Origin: Rivularia sp. MS3
GTDB taxonomy: Bacteria > Cyanobacteriota > Cyanobacteriia > Cyanobacteriales > Nostocaceae
Direction: 5' to 3'
Assembly: GCA_019192545.1 (NCBI GenBank)
Contig: JAHCMI010000045.1
Span: forward strand, 1-64,000
DNA length: 64,000 nucleotides
Of this stretch, positions 45,601 to 53,805 are shown one piece after another. Positions within the stretch are counted from its first letter, which is position 1. Each line of letters begins with the position of its first letter. The position numbers were made by a program, and so were the translations under genes. The notes under the pieces were generated by a model. That model was given only the letters and a program-made list of their open reading frames with translations, was not told where the DNA came from and searched no databases.

Positions 45601-45637
45601 AGATATCTTTTTCAACTTGTAATACCACTGATAGCAC
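42623..45637 (-). CDS. putA: Bifunctional proline dehydrogenase / P5C dehydrogenase (PutA)
   Basis: This 1004-residue enzyme oxidises proline to glutamate. Residues about 80-450 are the FAD-dependent proline dehydrogenase barrel (SVKLTAFYSQFDP, RLVKGAYWD, GMGDKIAKALVEQGYRVRVY). Residues about 515-1000 are an aldehyde dehydrogenase (SPWNFPFAIATG, AEMGGKN with the general-base Glu, GYSGQKCSACSR with nucleophile Cys798). The linker (about 465-483) is Pro/Ser-rich and is encoded by a purine-rich simple sequence like those in nearby spacers. No N-terminal DNA-binding domain is present, so it is not a PutA repressor. The start is GTG. Confidence 0.93.
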   Translation of the reverse strand: MLSVVLQVEKDIYETKTQEIAKKLLAGSQENRSLFSALRDQMRPDDKLLAWAMSNPGLRVQLFRFIDTLPALRSNPEIAAHLQEYLGDDSVELPAALKGMLNFANPDSVPGKVAATTVSKSVETLAHRYIAGENIKQALKSIERLRKEKMAFTVDLLGEAVITEVEAESYLQRYMDLMAQLAEASKNWKNVALIDEADGEELPKVQVSVKLTAFYSQFDPLDDKGSEEKVVSHIRSLLRRAKELGVAIHFDMEQYIYKDLTFNILKKLLMEEEFQQRTDIGMTIQAYLRDSEEDAKSLIEWAKQRGNPITIRLVKGAYWDQETITAEQKHWKQPVYNDKAATDINFENITQLLLENHQYIYAAIGSHNFRSQAKAIAIAQSLNIPQRNFEMQVLYGMGDKIAKALVEQGYRVRVYCPYGELLPGMAYLIRRLLENTANSSFIRQDMENRPVEELIAPPVIKEEKEISTPSSPPSPHLPIPPSSFHPAADSDYAEEKLRKKSQAAFETVKSQLGKTYLPLINGEYVETDEKVDSVNPSNYSQVVGKVGLINVEQAETAMQTAKTAFKTWKKTSAKQRADIIRKAGDIMENRRAELSAWIVLEVGKPVREADAEVSEAIDFCRYYAAEMERLDKGFNYDVAGENNRYIYQPRGITVVISPWNFPFAIATGMTVASLVTGNCTLLKPAETSAVIAAKITEVLVDAGIPEGVFQYVPGKGSVVGSYLVNHIDTHVIAFTGSQEVGCKIYADAAILKPGQKHMKRVIAEMGGKNGIIIDESADLDQAVVGAVKSAFGYSGQKCSACSRVIVVETVYDTFINRFVEATKSLNIGEAELPSTQVGPVIDDKSQSRIREYIEKGKAEAEVALEMSAPENGYFVGPTIFSNVPADGIIAQEEIFGPVVAVIKVKDFQDALQVANNTNYALTGGLYSRTPSHIQQAQEEFEVGNLYINRTITGAIVSRQPFGGFKLSGVGSKAGGPDYLLQFLEPRTITENIQRQGFAPIEGAE
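44188..44243. repeat. Polypurine simple sequence inside putA
   Basis: GGATGGGGAGATGGGGGG-type DNA, indistinguishable from the spacer tracts at about 1735-1803 and 42490-42540, is read in frame as a Pro/Ser-rich linker between the two enzyme domains. Confidence 0.75.
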
Positions 45638-46173
45638 GCTCCATATAAAATGTTAGGCTTTCGTAATAAAGCCCCTATATTCTATTTTGGCTTTTTAATT
45701 TTGCTACCACCACATCCGCAAGTAAAAGTTAAAAAATCGAAATCTACACACTTGTGAGATTTGAGAAACCCGGTTTTTCCGAAAACCGGGTTTGTGACAT
45801 CTACTTCTCACAACTCATATAGGATTGCTATGTATCTCATCAAAACACAGATATACAAAACAGTATTTTGAATATTTAAATCTTGTTGCCTAATAAATTA
45901 ATAAAATTTTTCAACTAACAATTAAAAATTATACTTAAACTCCAAACTACAACAATTAATCTTGATATGAAAAAATGATGCAAAAATGTTTAATAACTAA
46001 ATTTTACTGCGAATAAATTGCAATTTATCTAAGTATATATTCAACATATAAAAGTTTTTAATATAGATATTTGCTGCTATTTTATATTGGCAAATGCAGC
46101 CTGGTTTGCTTTCTTTAATTTAGCAGCTTCCACTAAGATGGCAAAGCTGCATAAATAAATTTCGTCATCTATC
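45638..46173. other. Divergent intergenic region, putA / pseudokinase gene
   Basis: This 536-bp AT-rich spacer has a hairpin repeat at 45762-45793. It holds both promoters, but no operator stands out. A candidate extended -10 (TATAAT-like) could not be fixed with confidence. Confidence 0.45.
45762..45793. repeat. Hairpin repeat (GAAACCCGG type), second copy
   Basis: GAAACCCGGTTTTTCC folds on GAAAACCGGGTTT. It matches the copy at 31889-31925. Confidence 0.75.
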
Positions 46174-48171
46174 ATGAGTAATATTATCTTAGAACGTTAC
46201 CGAATAATTGAGTTACTTAGCGGTACTCCAGGAGCCAGAAGTTATTTAGGGGAAGATACGAGTCAATCAAATTTTCATAAATATGTAGTCAAGCAGTTTC
46301 TCCCATCCAGTAAAGATTCTACGCTGTTAAAAATATCTCATAATGTCTTAGAAACAGAGGTAAAACCTTTAGAATATTTAGCTAAAAAGGATAATAGAAT
46401 TCTGCATTTAAACAATTTTTTTATCAAAGATAAAAACTTTTATTTGGTTAGAGAGTATATTCTCGGTCAATCTTTAAAAAAAGAAATAATTACCGGACAA
46501 AAATTAAGTCCCGAAAAAGTATTAGAAATATTATTAGAAGTATTGGAAATATTAGTAATTATACATCAACAGGGTATAATTCATCGCAATATAAAACCAG
46601 CAAATATTATTCGCAGAAAGTCAGATAACAAGCTAATTTTAACCGATTTTGGTGCGCCGCAAGAAGCTGTGTCTAACGTAGTAGCTTCATCAGAATATAC
46701 GCCTATAGAACAAAATTATCGAAATCCGCAATTTAATAGCGATATTTATGCTTTAGGTATAATTGCCATTGAAGCATTAACAGGTTTATCGGCAACTGAA
46801 ATTACCAGCCGTAAAAATCAGAAAAACTCTGATGCCGAAAAAATAGTTTGGCATCCTCGCAGTCATAAAGTAAATCAGAAACTTGCCAAAATTATCGATA
46901 AGATGGTGGATTTAAACTATCACAACCGCTATCAATCAGCCAAAGAAGTAATAAACGATTTACAAAAAATTAATCAATCCCAGCCAAATTTAAAATTACA
47001 ACCATTAAATCCTAAATTATTCTTCTTATTAGCTAGTTTTGTCTTAATTAGTGCAGTCGGTTGGTTTTTCTTCGCATCCAAAGACTTAAATTACGCCAGG
47101 AAACTATATTATCAAGGAATCGCCAAATACGAAAAAGCAGACTATCAACAGGCAGTAAAACTGTTTTCTCAAGCCATTAAAATAAATCCTCAATATTCCT
47201 CAGCTTACAACTTTCGCTCAGACGCTTATTATCGTTTGGGAAACTACGAAAAATCGCAGCAAGATTCTAGTGCAGCAATTCGTAACAACCCTCAAGATGC
47301 CAATGCTTATTACGATAGAGCATTTAGTTTATATTTAATCGAAGAATATAACGGAGCAATCATAGATTACAACCAAGCAATTAAACTTAATCCCCAATAT
47401 GCCGACGCTTATTATGGCAGAGGATTAGCCCGTCACGAAATCAAAGAAAATCGTAAGGCGATCGCCGATTTAAATCAAGCCATTGCCATCAATCCAGAAT
47501 TCGCTTTAGCCTACTTTCAAAGAGGAATCGTACATAGAGAAATCGGAGAAAAACTAGCAGCAATCAAAGATTTTGATAAAGCAATAAAAATAAATCCTCA
47601 ATATACAGAAGCATACTACGAACGCGGTAAAACACGCTACGCATTCAACGAAAAAACCGCCGCGAAGAAAGATTTTACTCAAGTTATAGAATTAGATTCT
47701 AAATTTGTTGATGCCTATATTGCCCGTGCAGATGTTCATACCGATTTAGGATATCCCAAACAAGCTTACGAAGATTACGAAAAAGCCATAGAAATGAATC
47801 CCGAAGAGCCAAAAGCTTATATTCATCGCGGTAAATATCGCTTTCAAATGAAAGACATTGAAGGAGCAATTGAAAATTACAATTTAGCGATAAAACTCGA
47901 TTCTACTCAATCAACTGCATATAACAATCGCGGTAACGCTTACTTAGAATTAGGAAAATGGAACAAAGCATTAACAGATTATTCCAAAGCAATTGAACTT
48001 AATCCCGAATACGCTCGGGCTTATTACAATCGCGGTTTATTGCGTACAGACTTAGGAAGAGTACCCGGAGCAATTGAAGATTATCAAGCAGCAGCAGATA
48101 TTTTTCAAAAAAGAGGTGAAGAGAAGAATTATCAAGATGCGATGGCAAGAATTAAGGAATTGACTTGGTAA
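46174..48171 (+). CDS. Ser/Thr kinase-like protein (probable pseudokinase) with TPR repeats
   Basis: This 665-residue protein has a kinase-like domain (1-265), one membrane helix (about 286-306) and about ten TPR units (310-655; YYDRAFSLYLIEEYNGAI type). The lysine (Lys40, VVKQFLP) and DFG Asp (Asp158) are present. The catalytic-loop Asp is replaced by Asn139 (HRNIKPANII) and the glycine loop is degenerate (SGTPGARSY). It is therefore probably a regulatory or scaffold protein rather than an active kinase. The TPRs would lie outside the membrane if the kinase part is cytoplasmic. Confidence 0.85.
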   Translation: MSNIILERYRIIELLSGTPGARSYLGEDTSQSNFHKYVVKQFLPSSKDSTLLKISHNVLETEVKPLEYLAKKDNRILHLNNFFIKDKNFYLVREYILGQSLKKEIITGQKLSPEKVLEILLEVLEILVIIHQQGIIHRNIKPANIIRRKSDNKLILTDFGAPQEAVSNVVASSEYTPIEQNYRNPQFNSDIYALGIIAIEALTGLSATEITSRKNQKNSDAEKIVWHPRSHKVNQKLAKIIDKMVDLNYHNRYQSAKEVINDLQKINQSQPNLKLQPLNPKLFFLLASFVLISAVGWFFFASKDLNYARKLYYQGIAKYEKADYQQAVKLFSQAIKINPQYSSAYNFRSDAYYRLGNYEKSQQDSSAAIRNNPQDANAYYDRAFSLYLIEEYNGAIIDYNQAIKLNPQYADAYYGRGLARHEIKENRKAIADLNQAIAINPEFALAYFQRGIVHREIGEKLAAIKDFDKAIKINPQYTEAYYERGKTRYAFNEKTAAKKDFTQVIELDSKFVDAYIARADVHTDLGYPKQAYEDYEKAIEMNPEEPKAYIHRGKYRFQMKDIEGAIENYNLAIKLDSTQSTAYNNRGNAYLELGKWNKALTDYSKAIELNPEYARAYYNRGLLRTDLGRVPGAIEDYQAAADIFQKRGEEKNYQDAMARIKELTW

Positions 48172-48299
48172 GTTGTGGATTAGGGATTGGGGATTGGGGA
48201 TTGGTAATGAAAATTATTTATTTTATTTATTGTAGTAATGTGATTTTTTAATTTCATTTTGGGAATTCTAGAAAAGAAGTCACAATAAGAAAAAGTAGT

Positions 48300-48665
48300 T
48301 TGCCTAAACCAGATTTTGTAGAGTTAAAGGTTTATCAGTTAGCTGAAAAGTTGGCTAATGAAATTTGGAATATTGTTAAAGAATGGAATCATTTTGAAAA
48401 AGATACAGTCGGTAAACAAATAGTTCGTTAAGCTGATAGCGTTTGTGCGAATATTGCAGAAGGTAGAGGACGTTTTAATGACCAAGATAATCGCCGCTTT
48501 GTTAGAATTGCTAGAGGCTCTTTGTATGAAACTATCTGTTTTTTAAGATTAGCTTATGTGAGAAAACTGCTAACTAAAGAACAATCATTAAAACTTAAAC
48601 CAATAACCGATGAACTATCACCCAAACTTAATGCCTATCTCAAATCTATAGGTAATAGAAAATAA
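48300..48665 (+). pseudogene. Four-helix-bundle protein (23S rRNA IVS-type), interrupted
   Basis: From a TTG at 48300 the frame reads VYQLAEKLANEIWNIVKEW, then TVGKQIVR, a TAA stop (48429-48431), then ADSVCANIAEGRGRFN, RFVRIARGSLYET and a normal end at 48665. The pattern R-x-A-D-S...N-I-A-E-G-x-G is that of the S23/four-helix-bundle family. A single internal stop breaks an otherwise complete gene of about 120 codons. Confidence 0.8.
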
Positions 48666-48760
48666 TCCAATCCCCAATCCCCCATGCCCCATGCCCAATC
48701 CCCTACTTTTGCCTGATAATATAAATAACGCTTCAAATAACTTTACGATTTATATATACA

Positions 48761-50269
48761 ATGGCGAGAGACTTACGGGGATTTATCAAAATTTTGGAAG
48801 AAAAGGGACAATTAAAGCGAATTACCGCTAAAGTTGACCCTGAATTGGAAATTGCAGAAATTTCTAACCGGATGCTGCAAAAAGGTGGCCCAGGCTTGAT
48901 TTTTGAAAATGTCAAAGGTGCTGATTTTCCGGTAGCGGTGAACTTGATGGGAACCGTAGAAAGGATTTGCTGGGCTATGAATATGGAGCATCCCCAGGAA
49001 TTGGAAACTCTGGGGAAAAAGTTGGCGATGTTGCAGCAGCCAAAGCCACCGAAGAAAATTTCTCAAGCGGTTGATTTTGGTAAGGTTTTATTTGATGTTG
49101 TCAAAGCCAAACCCGGAAGAGATTTTTTCCCTGCTTGTCAACAAGTTGTTATCCAAGGTGACGATTTAGATTTAAATAAATTACCTTTAATTCGCCCTTA
49201 TGCCGGTGATGCTGGCAAAATTATTACTTTGGGTTTGGTAATTACCAAAGATTGCGAAACCGGCACGCCAAATGTCGGCGTGTATCGCTTGCAGCTACAA
49301 TCTAAAAATACCATGACCGTACACTGGCTCTCGGTGCGCGGTGGAGCCAGACATTTACGCAAAGCTGCGGAGAATGGCAAGAAACTCGAAGTAGCGATTG
49401 CTTTAGGTGTCGATCCGTTAATTATCATGGCAGCAGCAACGCCGATTCCGGTAGATTTATCTGAGTGGCTGTTTGCTGGTTTATACGGTGGTTCGGGTGT
49501 TAGTTTAGCTAAGTGCAAAACAGTAGATTTAGAAGTACCAGCAGACTCCGAATTTGTTTTAGAAGGAACAATCACCCCAGGGGAAGTACTGCCAGATGGG
49601 CCGTTCGGCGACCATATGGGCTATTACGGCGGCGTTGAAGATTCGCCATTAGTAAGATTTCAATGCATGACGCACCGCAAAGAACCTGTGTATTTAACAA
49701 CATTTAGCGGTCGTCCACCCAAAGAAGAAGCCATGATGGCGATCGCACTTAACCGCATATACACCCCAATCCTGCGGCAGCAGGTTTCCGAAATCGTTGA
49801 CTTCTTCCTCCCAATGGAAGCCTTGAGTTATAAAGCAGCGATAATATCTATAGATAAAGCATACCCCGGACAAGCACGAAGGGCAGCTTTAGCATTTTGG
49901 AGCGCTCTGCCGCAGTTTACCTACACCAAGTTCGTGATTGTAGTAGATAAAGATATAAATATTCGCGACCCCCGTCAAGTCGTATGGGCAATAAGTTCCA
50001 AAGTAGATCCCACCAGAGACGTGTTTATATTACCCAATACACCATTTGACACCTTAGACTTTGCCAGCGAAAAGTTAGGGTTAGGTGGAAGAATGGGAAT
50101 TGACGCTACTACTAAAATTCCTCCCGAAACCGAACACGAATGGGGTGCGCCATTAGAATCCGATGACGAAGTAGCCGCGATGGTGGAAAGAAGATGGAGC
50201 GAATACGGTTTAGACGATTTGAAATTAGGAGAAGTTGACGTTAACTTGTTTGGTTACGATATGAAATAG
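48761..50269 (+). CDS. ubiD: UbiD family decarboxylase
   Basis: This 502-residue member of the UbiD family of prenylated-FMN-dependent decarboxylases has DLRGFIKILEEKGQLKRI at the start, then RPYAGDAGKIITLGLVITKD, GPFGDHMGYYGG and TFSGRPPKEEAMMAIALNR. In cyanobacteria it is expected to decarboxylate a 4-hydroxy-3-polyprenylbenzoate-type intermediate in plastoquinone synthesis. The family also contains other aromatic decarboxylases. No ubiX flavin prenyltransferase lies next to it. Confidence 0.93.
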   Translation: MARDLRGFIKILEEKGQLKRITAKVDPELEIAEISNRMLQKGGPGLIFENVKGADFPVAVNLMGTVERICWAMNMEHPQELETLGKKLAMLQQPKPPKKISQAVDFGKVLFDVVKAKPGRDFFPACQQVVIQGDDLDLNKLPLIRPYAGDAGKIITLGLVITKDCETGTPNVGVYRLQLQSKNTMTVHWLSVRGGARHLRKAAENGKKLEVAIALGVDPLIIMAAATPIPVDLSEWLFAGLYGGSGVSLAKCKTVDLEVPADSEFVLEGTITPGEVLPDGPFGDHMGYYGGVEDSPLVRFQCMTHRKEPVYLTTFSGRPPKEEAMMAIALNRIYTPILRQQVSEIVDFFLPMEALSYKAAIISIDKAYPGQARRAALAFWSALPQFTYTKFVIVVDKDINIRDPRQVVWAISSKVDPTRDVFILPNTPFDTLDFASEKLGLGGRMGIDATTKIPPETEHEWGAPLESDDEVAAMVERRWSEYGLDDLKLGEVDVNLFGYDMK

Positions 50270-50286
50270 AACTTGTTAATAATGTA

Positions 50287-50309
50287 GAGACGTAGCAGTG
50301 CTACGTCTC
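50287..50309 (+). terminator. Hairpin after ubiD
   Basis: A perfect 10-bp stem (GAGACGTAGC / GCTACGTCTC) with a three-base loop lies 17 bp after the ubiD stop. It lacks a T run, so it could be a dispersed palindrome used as an mRNA end. Confidence 0.55.
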
Positions 50310-50450
50310 ATCAGGATTTTGTTAACAGAATAAACATTTTATCGAAATAATATTTGTTTTTATTTATCATTGTTAGTGAATAAAAGATAATCAAACCGCA
50401 GAGAGAGCGGAGAGCGCAGAGGAAAAATATTTTTAAAGAGAGATTAAAAA

Positions 50451-51236
50451 ATGTCTTATCCGTTTCCGGGAATGAATCCTTATTTAGAAAACCCTGCATT
50501 TTGGCGTGATATTCATAAGCGTTTGATAGTAGCAATTGCAGATTATCTTTCTCCTCAAGTACGTCCAGTTTTTATAGTAGTTATTCAAGAAAGAGTTTAT
50601 AAAGATGTAAACTATAATGCAGTTTTTGTAGATAATCGTGATGTTGCAGTAAAAGATTCTCAAATCACAGAAAAATCAGAAAAGGGAAACATTACTGTAG
50701 CTGCTTCCGCAGTTGAACCAATAACAGTTACACTTCCTATTCCTGAAACATTTAGGGAAAGTTATTTAGAAATACGAGACATAAATACAAAAGAAGTAAT
50801 TACTGTAATCGAAGTTCTTTCTCCTGGAAACAAACGCTCCGGTGAAGGACGTAAAGCTTATAATAAAAAACGCTTAGAAGTATTAGGAAGTGCGAGCAAT
50901 TTAATAGAAATTGACTTGTTGCGAGATGGCAAACCGATGGATATTTTAGACAACCATATTAAAAGCGATTACAGTATTTTAGTTAGTAGTTATTATAAAC
51001 GTCCAATAGCTGATTTATATCTATTTAATTTAAAACAAAACATTCCCAAATTCCCTTTACCTTTGTATAAAGGAGATAAAGAAATTATCGTTGATTTACA
51101 AGAATTAATTAACGGTATTTATGAAAGAGCTAGTTATGATTTAGTTATAGATTATAGTCAAGAAGCCGTACCTCAATTGAGTGAAGAAGATAAGATATGG
51201 GTAGATGAACTTTTAAAATCACAAAGTTTGAGATAA
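50451..51236 (+). CDS. DUF4058 family protein, copy 1
   Basis: This 261-residue protein starts FPGMNPYLENPAFWRDIHKR, the hallmark of DUF4058, a family common in cyanobacteria. Conserved stretches include TVIEVLSPGNKRSGEGR, LIEIDLLRDG and YDLVIDYSQEAVPQLSEED. The E-V-L-S-P-x-N-K region with later E-I-D-L-L-R-x-G looks like a nuclease-type core, but this is speculation. The function is unknown. It is followed three bases later by a paralogue. Confidence 0.88.
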   Translation: MSYPFPGMNPYLENPAFWRDIHKRLIVAIADYLSPQVRPVFIVVIQERVYKDVNYNAVFVDNRDVAVKDSQITEKSEKGNITVAASAVEPITVTLPIPETFRESYLEIRDINTKEVITVIEVLSPGNKRSGEGRKAYNKKRLEVLGSASNLIEIDLLRDGKPMDILDNHIKSDYSILVSSYYKRPIADLYLFNLKQNIPKFPLPLYKGDKEIIVDLQELINGIYERASYDLVIDYSQEAVPQLSEEDKIWVDELLKSQSLR

Positions 51237-51239
51237 ATT

Positions 51240-52025
51240 ATGTCTTCTCCATTTCCAGGCATGAACCCGTATTTAGAACATCCCGAACTTTTTCCCGGAT
51301 TACATCATTGGTTAATTACTGAAATTGCTAGATTCTTATCTCCTCAACTACGTCCTAAATACAGAGTTGCAGTTAAAGTTAGAACATATGAAACTTCAGA
51401 TGAAGATTCATTACAGGTAGGTATTCCTGATGTAACAGTAAAAAGTCGGCAAACTGCGAATGATTCTACAACAACTAACGTAGCAGTCGCCGAACCAAAT
51501 GTAGAACCTGTAAAAGTTAGAATTCCTATTCCTCTAACAATCAAAGAAGGTTATTTAGAAGCTCGAGAAGTTGGTACAGAAACATTAATAACTACAATCG
51601 AAATTCTTTCACCCAGCAATAAACGTTCTGGAAAAGGAAGACAAAAATATTTAAAGAAACGAGAAACTATTTTGGAAACTCGTACCAATTTAGTAGAAAT
51701 TGACTTATTACGAAAAGGTCAACCAATGCCGATAGTTGATAATAAAATTCAGAGTCACTATCGAATTTTAGTTTATCGTGGCGACACCCGTCCAATAGCC
51801 GATTTATATGCTTTTAACTTACAAAATGTAATTCCTTCTTTCTCTTTACCTTTACGTGATGGTGATAGGGAACCAGTTATTAATTTGCAGGAATTGTTGA
51901 ATCAAGTTTATGAAATCTATGATTATGATTTGGTAGTTGATTATAATCAAGAAGCTGTACCGAGCTTGAGTGAAGAAGATAAAAGTTGGGTTGATGGGGT
52001 TTTGAAAGAAAAGGAATTGAGGTAA
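51240..52025 (+). CDS. DUF4058 family protein, copy 2
   Basis: This protein has the same length (261 residues) and motif order as the preceding gene (FPGMNPYLEHPELFPGLHH, TIEILSPSNKRSGKGR, LVEIDLLRKG, YDLVVDYNQEAVPSLSEED). The two arose by tandem duplication and have diverged throughout. With a three-base gap they are certainly co-transcribed. Confidence 0.88.
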   Translation: MSSPFPGMNPYLEHPELFPGLHHWLITEIARFLSPQLRPKYRVAVKVRTYETSDEDSLQVGIPDVTVKSRQTANDSTTTNVAVAEPNVEPVKVRIPIPLTIKEGYLEAREVGTETLITTIEILSPSNKRSGKGRQKYLKKRETILETRTNLVEIDLLRKGQPMPIVDNKIQSHYRILVYRGDTRPIADLYAFNLQNVIPSFSLPLRDGDREPVINLQELLNQVYEIYDYDLVVDYNQEAVPSLSEEDKSWVDGVLKEKELR

Positions 52026-52065
52026 ATACAAAGTAATTGAAACTACATTTTAATTTTCTAAATAG

Positions 52066-52097
52066 AAAGCGCTGAGGTTATTTAATCCAGCGCTTTT
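52066..52097 (+). terminator. Bidirectional hairpin between convergent genes
   Basis: AAAGCGCTG pairs with CAGCGCTTT around a 13-base loop, with TTTT on the right side. It follows the DUF4058 pair and overlaps the last codons of the gene on the opposite strand. Confidence 0.65.
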
Positions 52098-52393
52098 GTG
52101 TTGCTCAAGCCTGTAAAGTACAAAAAATATAATTTTTCTAAAATCTTTATACTAAAGTTAACAAGCATATTTATAACATTAATTAATGGTAAGTATATAG
52201 CAATTTTTGAACAAACTCGCTGCAACGTAAATCGATTCTGCTTATATTCGTTAAGATTTTGAATAGCTAAATCTATTGCATTACAAGTGCTAACAAGATA
52301 TTCATCTTGACAGTTGCTTCTCATTTTAAAGTTTAATGTTTCTCGAATTTGAGTTAATGAATTTATTGCTTGTGTCACGTCGTTAGATAGCAT
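52082..52393 (-). CDS. Hypothetical protein with hydrophobic C-terminal half
   Basis: From the internal ATG at 52393 (MLSNDVTQAINSL) this is a 103-residue protein; an upstream start at 52453 would add 20 residues. The N-terminal half is helical and polar, and a hydrophobic segment (IAIYLPLINVINMLVNFSI) follows. No family was recognised. Its 3' end forms part of the hairpin shared with the DUF4058 pair. Confidence 0.45.
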   Translation of the reverse strand: MLSNDVTQAINSLTQIRETLNFKMRSNCQDEYLVSTCNAIDLAIQNLNEYKQNRFTLQRVCSKIAIYLPLINVINMLVNFSIKILEKLYFLYFTGLSNTKALD

Positions 52394-52441
52394 AGTTTTT
52401 AGTGTCAGATGTTTACAATAACTAAGATTAGAATTTGATTC

Positions 52442-52660
52442 TCCTATAGTCACTACCGCAAACTAAGACACCCCAAAAATCCCGAACCCTACCAGCGCGA
52501 TCGCACTCCTTTCCAAACCCTTAAAGTGAAATTCGGTGCCGGAGCCTTAGAACTTTTACCAGAAATATCTCAAATACAGGATTTGGATCTATTAGAGGCG
52601 ATTCTAACTGGAATTAAAACCAAGAATACCTTGCAAGAAATACGAGAAACTTATCTATAA
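52442..52660 (+). pseudogene. Remnant of an Rpn-type protein C-terminus
   Basis: The open frame contains RDRTPFQTLKVKFGAGALEL, then LPEISQIQDLDLLEAILTGI and TLQEIRETYL before a TAA at 52660. The segment F-G-x-x-A-L-E-L-L-P-E-I followed by L-L-E-A-I is the C-terminus of a cyanobacterial Rpn-like/transposase-like family. There is no start codon or N-terminal part. Confidence 0.55.
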
Positions 52661-52942
52661 TTCTCTTTTAACTTTGAGATTAAATATTTTCTGAATTAAT
52701 TCAATGTATTTATTCCTCTTCTCAACATTCGAGAAGGGGATTTTTAATTGTTGCGATATTTTTCAAAACTTACTCAATATTATCAAATACATCTATAATC
52801 TATGCTCCCAAAAAAATGGTTTCACCCTTGATACTTTCCGAATCAAATTTACCCTCTAAGACTGATAAATAAAACACCTTTCCTACCCCATTGGACAGAT
52901 AACTTTTGTTAATAAATTTCATAAATTTACTTAAAGGAATCT

Positions 52943-53704
52943 GTGAATGGAGAAAATATCATAATGCCCGAAACTAAAGGATTAGGGGAAGAAGCGCTTA
53001 ATAAAGCTGCCGAAGTTGGCATGACTAGTCAATTAGATGAAGTTGAAGATTTAGATGTTGATATCGACACCGATCCTGTCAAAGCGGTTCAGGGTGACGT
53101 AGAGTCAGTTAAAATCGATGGCGACGGTTTGGTAATGAATAAGGACCTCCGTATGGAAGAATTAGACATGCATATTGAGGATGTCTCTATCAATCCCATG
53201 AAGGCAGCTTTTGGGAAAATTGAACTTACTAAACCGACTAAAGGTAGTACGCGAGTTGTGTTACTTGAGGAAGATATCAACCGCGCTTTCTATTCTGAAT
53301 ACGTGCAGCAGCAGTTAATGAGCCAGAAAATTAATATTAATGGGAAATCCACAAGTATTGTCCCTCGGAAAGTAGATTTTCGTTTACCTGGCGGTGGCAA
53401 AGTAGAGTTAGATGCCAGTTTAATATTAAAAGAATCAGGCGAAACACATCAAATTGCATTTTCCGCAGTACCAAAAGTTAGCGCTGATGGTAAAACTGTA
53501 AATTTGGAAAACGTTGATTATGGCGATAAAGAAGAAACTTCACCTGAATTAACGCAAGCATTAGTAAATCAAACCAGCGAATTACTAAATTTAAGCAACT
53601 TTGATTTAGAAGGAATGGATTTAACAGTAAAACGTTTAGATGTAGAAGCAGGAAAATTAATTATGTCAGCTGAAGCTTACGTTGAAGAAATTCCTACAGA
53701 GTAA
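52943..53704 (+). CDS. DUF2993 (LmeA-like) lipid-binding-type protein
   Basis: This 253-residue protein belongs to DUF2993: acidic strands at the N-terminus (LDVDIDTDPVKAVQGDVESV), LRMEELDMHIEDVSINPMKA in the middle and a C-terminal LKRLDVEAG-like strand set. Related proteins are beta-rich and probably bind lipids or work at membranes. No signal peptide is visible. The GTG start at 52943 has AAAGGA upstream; the ATG at 52964 (MPETKG) has GGAG upstream, so the start is ambiguous. Confidence 0.8.
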   Translation: MNGENIIMPETKGLGEEALNKAAEVGMTSQLDEVEDLDVDIDTDPVKAVQGDVESVKIDGDGLVMNKDLRMEELDMHIEDVSINPMKAAFGKIELTKPTKGSTRVVLLEEDINRAFYSEYVQQQLMSQKININGKSTSIVPRKVDFRLPGGGKVELDASLILKESGETHQIAFSAVPKVSADGKTVNLENVDYGDKEETSPELTQALVNQTSELLNLSNFDLEGMDLTVKRLDVEAGKLIMSAEAYVEEIPTE

Positions 53705-53740
53705 TCAGTGAACAGTGAGCAGTGAACAGTGAGCAGTTAC
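53703..53740. repeat. Tandem CAGTGAA/CAGTGAG repeats
   Basis: Four units of about seven bases directly follow the stop codon of the DUF2993 gene. Confidence 0.7.
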
Positions 53741-53805
53741 CAAATTATACCTTTGACCTATAACCTATAACCTTTGACCTTTAACCATAACCTTCCTATT
53801 TAATC

